In this document: in pieces, positions 57,458 through 64,000 of the stretch | Layout: each line of letters starts with the position of its first letter | Position numbering within the stretch: position 1 is the first letter of the stretch | The notes under the pieces: generated by a model | What the model was told of the DNA's origin: nothing | Databases searched by the model: none | The model's input: only the letters and a program-made list of their open reading frames with translations | From: Physcomitrium patens | Lineage: Eukaryota; Streptophyta; Bryopsida; Funariales; Funariaceae | DNA length: 64,000 nt | Reading direction: 5' to 3' | Assembly (NCBI RefSeq): GCF_000002425.4 | Contig: NC_037265.1 | Coordinates: 7,634,850-7,698,849, forward strand | Translations under genes and position numbers: made by a program

Positions 57458-58465
57458 ATGGCAAAACTTGATGAAATGAAGATCGCAATGGCACAAATGC
57501 AAGGAGAATTGAGGGAGTTAATGCTTGCGATGCATCAACTTAATTTACCACCACAAGGAGCAACACAATTAGCAAAAAGTGAAGATATAGAAATGGTTGG
57601 AGCTGCTTCAACATCTACACCAAACCATGTCCTTTCTCTTGTGGTGGAACGTCCTTCAAATAGTAGAAAACCAAGAATTACCCTACCCGAGAAGTTTGAT
57701 GGTACCAGATCCAAGTTTCGAGGATTTATCAATCAAGTGCAACTTGTGATTGAACTTCAGTCCCAAAGCTATCCAACTCTAGGATCCCAAGTTAGATTCA
57801 TTGGTACGCTTCTTTCAGGTTCAGCACTATCATGGTTTTCATCATTTCTTGAACGATGAGATCCAATATTGGATAATCTAGAGGCTTTTCTAGAAGAGTT
57901 TCGATCCATGTATCGAGAACATGATGCAACTCGTATTGCAACTAATAAGATCCATATTTTATGATAATATAATTGATCAGTAACGTTGCACACTTCACAA
58001 TTTTGACAACTTGCAACTGATATCAAGTGAGATGATGCTACACTTATTAGCCAATTTTTCTACGGATTACAATATGAGGTAAAAAAATTAATGCTCAACT
58101 TAACTGATCCTCAAACATTGAGTCAAACAATTAACTTTGTTGTGAAGTGCGACAATCACCTTTTTGAATTTCGATCTGAGAACCGTACAAGTAGACCTCA
58201 ACATTACTATAATTCAATGGCAACACTAACACTTCTTCAACACATACATTCGAAAGTAGATGATATACAAATTAATGCAGTACGTTTCAAACCTCTTACT
58301 GAGTATGAAAAGACTCGTCATCGTCAAGAAGGATTATGTTTATATTGTGGAGAACCAAAACACACTGCTCAACATTGTCCAAAAAAATGACGCATTCACA
58401 AAATGAGGAGTATGGCTGTGAAAGAAGACAATATGTCGGAAAACGAATTTGTCCAGCTACAATAG
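57458..58465 (+). pseudogene. gag: Gag of element B
   Basis: ATG at 57458 (MAKLDEMKIAMAQMQGE). Capsid with KFDGTRSKFRGFINQVQLV at about 57690-57750 and LSWFSSFLER to 57856, where CGA has become TGA. More stops follow at about 57962-57975, and an opal codon at 58004-58006 shared with A1 and D. The rest is open from 58007 apart from point changes, with a CCHC knuckle at about 58336-58378 (CLYCGEPKHTAQHC) and the stop at 58463-58465. Pol overlaps in the -1 frame. Confidence 0.88.
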
Positions 58466-58709
58466 GGACCGTGCGGCTGGAACCATGCACGACATCTAGT
58501 AAAGGTCATATTTTCTCCTCAGAGCCCTCTCCTTGTTTTATATTAAATATTATTTTAGACCTAAACATTACAAAGTCTCTGCCTTGTTAGATTTGGGAGC
58601 CTCAGCATGTTTTTTAGATGAAGAATTTACTAAAAAACATAACATATCTTTAATAAAGAAAACTAAACCTGTTCATGTAGAAGTCATAGATCGTTGTCCA
58701 TTGTCTTCT
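58466..58709 (+). pseudogene. pol: Start of pol of element B (protease)
   Basis: Protease start in the -1 frame relative to gag: the active-site region reads LLDLGASACFLDEEF near 58590 (G to T or S to L in the DSG motif, so inactive), then PVHVEVIDRCPLSS, broken by the LTR of D. Confidence 0.85.
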
Positions 58710-59259
58710 TGTCAAGGACAAAGACTCGATGAGGGAAAATATACAAAAAGGCTATCTCGATATAATAAGCCAAAATATAAACAAGTAGGTATATTAAAAA
58801 GAAACTGGAATGGCTATTGCCACAAGACAAGAAACTAAAGACTCTTGAACCTGGACTAGAAGCAAGAAAGGAGTTGACAAGAGTGAAGAAGGCTTCACTC
58901 TTGTCTCTATATATACTATCTAACTAGGGGCTACGTGGCGACGTTCTATAGGACCTCCAATATGTGTTGACTTTGTAAGACACATGCCTTGACTTACAAG
59001 GCAAGTTTTTCTACGTGTAGGCTACATAGTTAGCTTGATCTTCAAGCTAACAACATGTGTGGCACATGGCCAACTTGTTGACCACGTTTCTAATCCAAAA
59101 AGTCAATTAAAGACACCTATGAAGTCAAAGTAGCATCTAGGAAGTTTCTAGGAAGCTTCTATATTAAATATTATAGAATTAACTTACTTTTATCTACTTT
59201 TACTTACTTCTACCTATTTCTATATGTAATTATTAGCTTACATGATTATGGCCGTGACA
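58710..59259 (-). repeat. 3' LTR of D (family A)
   Basis: 550 bp, TGTCAAGG ... CCGTGACA as read on the plus strand. TATA at 58908-58915; perfect inverted repeat at 58876-58905; the predicted RNA start is opposite 58884, 31 bases from the TATA start, as in B. Confidence 0.92.
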
Positions 59260-59276
59260 TTACCCCCCCTTCTAGA
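59260..59276 (-). promoter_or_regulatory. Polypurine tract of D
   Basis: On the minus strand TCTAGAAGGGGGGGTAA directly before the 3' LTR. Confidence 0.8.
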
Positions 59277-59300
59277 GACGAGTTCCATGAGGAGCGGTCA

Positions 59301-59723
59301 TCATATGTTGAGGAAATCTATGATGCGACGAATTGTATTCGCCACATACTCTGATCTCTGTTCTCTTCGAAGATGATTGATAGGGCCTCTCAACCATCGG
59401 TAGTGTCCCATACCAGGGCAGGAAGACCACCCAGTTATTTGATCATTGTTGAGGCCTTCATAACTTCCTTCGAATAGAATATTCGGAATACCATAAGGAG
59501 TTGTTCCTACCTCTAGCAAAATCACCAAACATCGAGAGTCCCTTCCCAAATCGTGATACCAAACGTGTTGTATCTCACCATCTATTCGAGGAAAAACTTG
59601 TCGTTCTTGAAGATCTTCATCTCGATTGCGTCGTCTTGAAGGTTGTGACAATGGTAATGTCTCGTCTGGCAGGTTAGCAAACGAAGGTTCTTGAGTTGAA
59701 TCCGCTAGTTCTTGGCTCTCCAT
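59301..59723 (-). CDS. Third ORF of element D, unknown small protein
   Basis: 140 codons, ATG at 59721-59723, no internal stop, although the pol gene beside it has several. Acidic, disordered start (MESQELADSTQEPS), a short basic segment (PSRRRNRDED), then a compact domain with LVILLEVG, PGMGHYRWLRGPINHLRREQ and a hydrophobic end (RRIIDFLNI). Homologous to the ORF of C at 44387-44734; remnants in F (8640-8945) and A4 (46189-46620). It sits where an env gene would be in other elements but has no signal peptide or membrane anchor. Confidence 0.85.
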   Translation of the reverse strand: MESQELADSTQEPSFANLPDETLPLSQPSRRRNRDEDLQERQVFPRIDGEIQHVWYHDLGRDSRCLVILLEVGTTPYGIPNILFEGSYEGLNNDQITGWSSCPGMGHYRWLRGPINHLRREQRSEYVANTIRRIIDFLNI

Positions 59724-59869
59724 CTAATTAGCGTCACAAATGCAAAGAAGTTACAAACAAGGATAGGAAATTGAATGTTATCTTGCCTCAATCTTGTCTC
59801 TTTTATAAGAGAGATTTTCATCTTAGTTTTGATGGATATCGTTGATGAAAAACTTTGACTTTAGCTGAT

Positions 59870-62800
59870 GCATTTCCTAGATTCCTGGATGGCTCCCATG
59901 TGCGTTCACTAATATCATATTTGTGCCAATGAACAAGTTATTCCAGCTTATTTTGGCGCCGCCTTGAGTCTAATATCTCTTCCACCTCAAATTCTTCATT
60001 ATTATCTACTTCTATAGGAGGCGGTGGCATTTGTCTTCTTCCTTGTATATCCACTGTATGGTTCAAGAAGAGACACGTGGAATACAGGATGGATCTTCAT
60101 TGACTCCGGTAGATGTAACCGATATGCAACTGGGTTGATCTGTTCAGAAACAAAAAAGGGGCCAAGCCTACGATAGTCCAACTTGTCACAAGGTCGAGTA
60201 GTCTTGATATTGCGACGAAGTAGCCATACCTTATCACCCACATTGAGTTGAAGTTACTCCTTATGATATGGATCTGCGTTTATCTTTTGTCATTCTTGAG
60301 CTTCCTTCAATTGTGTCTTCATTATTGCATGTAACTCTGACAACCGATTTGCCATATCTTCTGCTGCAAGATTATCAACTTTTGAAAAATCAAAAGTATC
60401 AAGTCGTGGATGATAGCCATAATTGGCAAAGAAAGGTGTTTGTTGTGTCGAAGAATGTACCGTATTATTATAAGCAAACTCTGCCAATGGCAGAAGGATT
60501 GTCCAATCATCTTGTTGGTAGTTGATAGTACACCTTAAATATTGCTCCAAGACTTGGTTTACGCGCTCTGTTTGTCCATCAGTTTGAGGATGGAAAGCCG
60601 AAGATAGCTTTATGTCCACTTTTAAAATCTTGAAAAGGGTCCTCCAAAATCTTGATACAAATTGAGTTCCCCTATCTGATATGATATCTTTAGGTAATCC
60701 ATAATAGCGATAGATATTATCAATGAAAAGCTTAGCTGTTTCTTCACCTGTGATAGATTTTGTACATGGCACAAAATGTGCCATCTTGGTGAAACGATCT
60801 ACTATCACAAATATAGAATCATAAGATCTTGAGCTTGGAAGATCTGTGATGAAATCCATAGAAACAGAAGACCATGGTTGTTCTGGTATAGGTAATGGCT
60901 GAAGAAGTCCATAAGGTCGATGACGAGGAATTTTTGATCTTGAACAAATATCACATGATTGTACAAAGTCTTTGACTGACTTCCACATTTGTGGCCACCA
61001 AAAATCTCTTGATATGAGTTCCAAAGTCTTATTATATCCAAAGTGCCCTGCTGCTGGAAAGTCATGACGTGCTTGAAGAACACGTAAACGTGCTTCTCCT
61101 TCTGGAACATATAGGCGTCCTTCAAAATATAATAGATTATTCTTGAACTCGAACTTAGAAGGATCATGAGACTTAGAAGAATTATTCTCGATATCATAAA
61201 CAAGAGGGTCTGAGGACATACTGGACTAGATTTGCTTGAGAAAAGTTGAATCAACAGTCAATGTTGATTTCATTGCTCGGAGATGAAATTGCTCCGGTTT
61301 CAAGAGGACCGTTCTTTGTTGCTCAAAAGCTGCATCTCCTTCTTTTGGTGCAAAATAAGAACGTCTAGATAGGGCATCAGACAAACCTTGTTGTTTTCCT
61401 GGCCGATAAGTGATAATGAACTCGAATCTTGACAAAGACATACTCCAATGAGCTTGACGACGATTCAACACGCGTGTTGACATGAAATACTCGAGGTTCT
61501 TGTGATCTGTATACACAGTGACTGGACTAGAAGCGCCTTCTAGATAATGATGCCATTCTTGAAAGGAATCCACGATCGCAAGAAGTTCTTTATCGTGGAT
61601 CTCATAATTGATCTCGGCTGCTGAGAATTTTCTTGAATGAAAAGCTATCGGATGAAGTTTGTCATCTGTTCCCATTTGTGATAAAACTGCACCCAAGGCA
61701 AAATCTGATGCATCTGTTTCCATAAAAAATGCCTTGGAAAAGTCAACACGATATAAGATTGGTGCAGAGACAAACGATGTCTTCAAGGCTTCAAATGCTG
61801 CTTCCGCTCCTTGATTCCATTGAAATTTACCTTTACTAGTCAAGCGCGTAAGTGGAGCTGCAACTCGTGAGAAATCTTTGATGAAGATCCGATAGTAATT
61901 GGCAAATCCCAAGAAACATTGGACATCTCTTACCATCCTTGAAATCTTCCAATCCATGATTGTTTGGACTTTCTTAGAATCCATCATGAGACCATCATTT
62001 GAAATGATGTATCCTAAAAAGTCAACTTGAGTAGTGTGAAATACACACTTTTCCATCTTGGCGTACAATCCTGCATCTCTAAGTTTTTGTAATACTTGAC
62101 GAACATGTATTTCATGTTCTTCGACGTTCTTAGAATAGATCAAGATATCGTCTAGATAGCAGACGACAAAATTGTCTAAGAATTCACAAAATACATCATT
62201 CATGAGATGTTGAAAAGCAGTTGGTGTATTCGTGAGTCTAAAGGGCATGACATTATATTCGAAATGTCCATACCTGGTTCGAAACGCAGTCTTCCATTCA
62301 TCTCCTTCTTTGATCCGTACTAGATTATATGCTCCTCTTAGATCTATTTTTGTATAGATCTTAGCTTGATTCAACTGGTCAAGGAGTCCTAATATCAAAG
62401 GTAATGGATACTTGTTCTTGATTGTGATCTTGTTGAGTCCTCGATAATCAACACACATTCGTAAAGATCCATCTTTTTTCTTTACGAATAGAATTGGAGC
62501 TCCTGCTGGAGATTTTGAATGGCGTATGAAATTCTTTGCTAAATTCTCGTTAATATATGTCTTGAGTTCAGTCATCTCATCTTGCAATAAACTGTAAATT
62601 GGTCCAAATGGTGGCTGGTTTCCTTCCTTGAGGTCGATTGAACAATCATATGGACGATGCTCAGGAAGAATATCTGCATTCTTTTTCTCAAAAACGTCCT
62701 GATACTCCTGATATTGACTTGGAATGCCACTTGAAGTCTTTACGTTTTCAGAAATAGGTGCAGCATAAATAGCAAAAGTTGATCCTTCTTTTGGTACGTG

Positions 62801-63370
62801 TATAAATGCTTTTGCTCCTATCAGTACGGGTTTTACTATACTAGACTTATAATTTTTTACTTGGTTAGTTGAACTATTAATAACGCTCTGGGAAAAGTCA
62901 AGTTTACGTGAATTCCAATCTATTCGAGGGTTATATTTTTCTAGCCAGGATAAACCTAAAATAACTGGATTGGACGGGGATTTAATTATGTTAAAAGCTA
63001 TGTAGCTATCATGACCGTCTATTGTTACTTTTATAGGATGAATTTCATAAGTGACATCTCCAGAAGACAAGGGACGACCATCTATGACTTCTACATGTAC
63101 TGGTTTAGGTTTCTGTACAAAGGGTATTTTACGACTTTTAACAAATTGTTCATCTAAAAAACATGCTGAGGCTCCCGACTCTAATAAAGCAGAGGCTTTG
63201 TAATTCTTAGGTCCTAAATATAAGTCTATTATAAAACAAGGAGAGGGTTCTGAGGAGAGGATAGGACCTTCATTAGGAATTGTACAAGGTTCCAGCTGCA
63301 CGGTCCCTATTGTAGCTGGACGAATCCGTTTTCCGACATGTTGTCTTCTTTGACCGTCGTACCCCTCATT
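59870..63370 (-). pseudogene. pol: Pol of element D: protease, RT, RNase H, integrase, chromodomain
   Basis: Minus strand, -1 frame relative to gag, opening at 63370 and overlapping gag by 64 bases. Protease active site reads LLESGASACFLDEQF at about 63150 (D to E). RT with [17 protein letters not shown] at about 62460 and YLDD in VVCYLDDILIYSK at about 62140; RNase H METDASDFALG at about 61710; integrase at 60290-61219 (SMDFITDL, SDRGTQFVSRF, TDGQTERVNQ); chromodomain about 59890-60020 (LVHWHKYDISERTWE). Stops: TAG 61226-61228 (from CAG), TGA at 60290, TAA near 60258, another in the chromodomain. Otherwise close to intact. Confidence 0.92.
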
Positions 63371-64000
63371 TTATAGTTGCGTTGTTTCTTTGGACAATGT
63401 TGAGCAGTGTGCTTAGGTTCTCCGCAATATAAACATAATCCTTCTTGACGACGACGAATCTTTTCTTGCTCAGTTAGAGGTTTAAAACGTACCGCGTCAA
63501 TTTGAATGTCTTCTACTTCCGAATGTACGTTTGGCAAAGATGTTGATGTTGCCATTGAGTAATAACGTTGAGGTTCCCGTGAATGATTCTCAGATCGAAA
63601 TTCGAAAAGTCGATTATCACATTTTACTGCAAAATCGATTGCTTGACTCAAAGTTTGAGGATCAGGTAAGTTGAGCATCAATTTCTTTACTTCGTATTGC
63701 AATCCATAAAGAAATTGACTAATGAGTGCAGCATCATCCCACTTGATGTCAATTGCAAGTTGTCAAAATTGTGAAGCATATATTGTTACTGAGCGATTTT
63801 CTTGTCGCAGAATTCGGATCTTATTTGTTGCAACACGAGTTGCATTGTGTTCACCATACATAGATCGAAACTCCGCCAAAAAAGCTTCCAAATTGTCCAA
63901 TATTGGATTTCGTTGTTCAAGAAAGGACGAAAACCATGATAATGTAGAACCAGAAAGTAGAGTGCCAATAAACTTGACTTATGATCCTGGAATTGGATAG
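63307..64000 (-). pseudogene. gag: Gag of element D, C-terminal two thirds
   Basis: Minus strand. Capsid to nucleocapsid: LSWFSSFLEQ-like at about 63900, SQF-stop-QLA at 63763-63765 (TGA), QYEVKKLMLNLPDPQTLSQ and DNRLFEFRSENH to 63570, and a CCHC knuckle at about 63390-63430 (CLYCGEPKHTAQHC). The stop is at 63307-63309. A second stop (CAA to TAA) lies near 63980. The start lies beyond the window. Confidence 0.9.

Larger units (their letters stand above)
56705..58709 (+). mobile_element. Element B: 5' part of a family A chromovirus, cut by D
   Basis: Plus strand: 5' LTR 56705-57245, leader, gag 57458-58465, start of pol to 58709. The protease region reads CPLSS and then breaks at the LTR of D. 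The rest should lie beyond the right edge, past D. Confidence 0.9.
58710..64000 (-). mobile_element. Element D: family A chromovirus, most of it
   Basis: Minus strand: 3' LTR 58710-59259, polypurine tract, third ORF 59301-59723, chromodomain to protease 59870-63370, gag from 63307 off the right edge. Inserted in B, where CTTCT precedes its LTR. Gag and pol carry a few stops each, but the third ORF is intact. Confidence 0.93.

Noticed and set aside
59301..59723. Envelope gene in D (position before the 3' LTR)
   Set aside because: Only 140 residues, no signal peptide, no transmembrane anchor and no glycosylation-rich ectodomain.

Overview
The window is a eukaryotic, AT-rich, gene-poor block made almost entirely of LTR retrotransposons of the Ty3/Gypsy superfamily, inserted into one another. 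I found no host gene, no rRNA or tRNA gene and no prokaryotic feature. A land plant is the best guess: one element has a primer site matching the 3' end of tRNA-Asp and lacks a chromodomain, as in the plant Tat/Athila branch; one LTR carries a degenerate AAACCCTAAA-type repeat; and most decay looks like C-to-T change at methylated cytosines (CGA to TGA, CAA to TAA, TGG to TAG). The chromodomain elements resemble the lineage shared by fungi and non-seed plants, so a bryophyte, fern or lycophyte is plausible but unproven.

I use these family names. A: chromoviruses with a ~550-bp LTR (A1 1-1635 minus; A3/A4 1881-3764 plus 45979-47190, one old copy cut in two; F 8079-11920 minus; B 56705-58709 plus; D 58710-64000 minus). 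C: a related chromovirus, 39079-45217 plus, nearly intact. G: old elements with a ~470-520-bp LTR (G1, G2, solo LTR G4). E: Tat-like elements with a tRNA-Asp primer site (E1 47420-56612, nearly intact; E2 and E3 are remnants). I/J: a family with 1.3-1.7-kb LTRs. H: two ~1.2-kb LTR-like units.

Layout. G1 (3765-45978, duplicated target GATAT on both sides) sits inside the chromodomain of A3/A4 and has been expanded to 42 kb by later arrivals: H1 in gag; the block F-E2-J-I4-I5 (8079-32254) in pol; and G2 (33746-45505) eight bases into its 3' LTR. C then landed in the 5' LTR of G2 (target CCAAA). To the right, E1 (target CTAAC) lies in unassigned sequence, followed by B, which is interrupted by D.

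The main biology is in C, D and E1. In families A and C a 9-nt site placed 4 nt after the LTR is complementary to the predicted first nine bases of the element's own RNA, and the two sites co-vary between families. This suggests Tf1-style self-priming in place of a tRNA primer. The C LTR carries dense arrays of perfect heat-shock elements upstream of its TATA box. Both families carry a small third ORF of unknown function between pol and the 3' LTR, and pol is in the -1 frame relative to gag. E1 encodes a single ~2,500-codon Gag-Pol in which the usual integrase tail is replaced by ~560 residues of unknown function ending in a long coiled coil, with no ATG at its start but a conserved short ATG-UAG frame just upstream.
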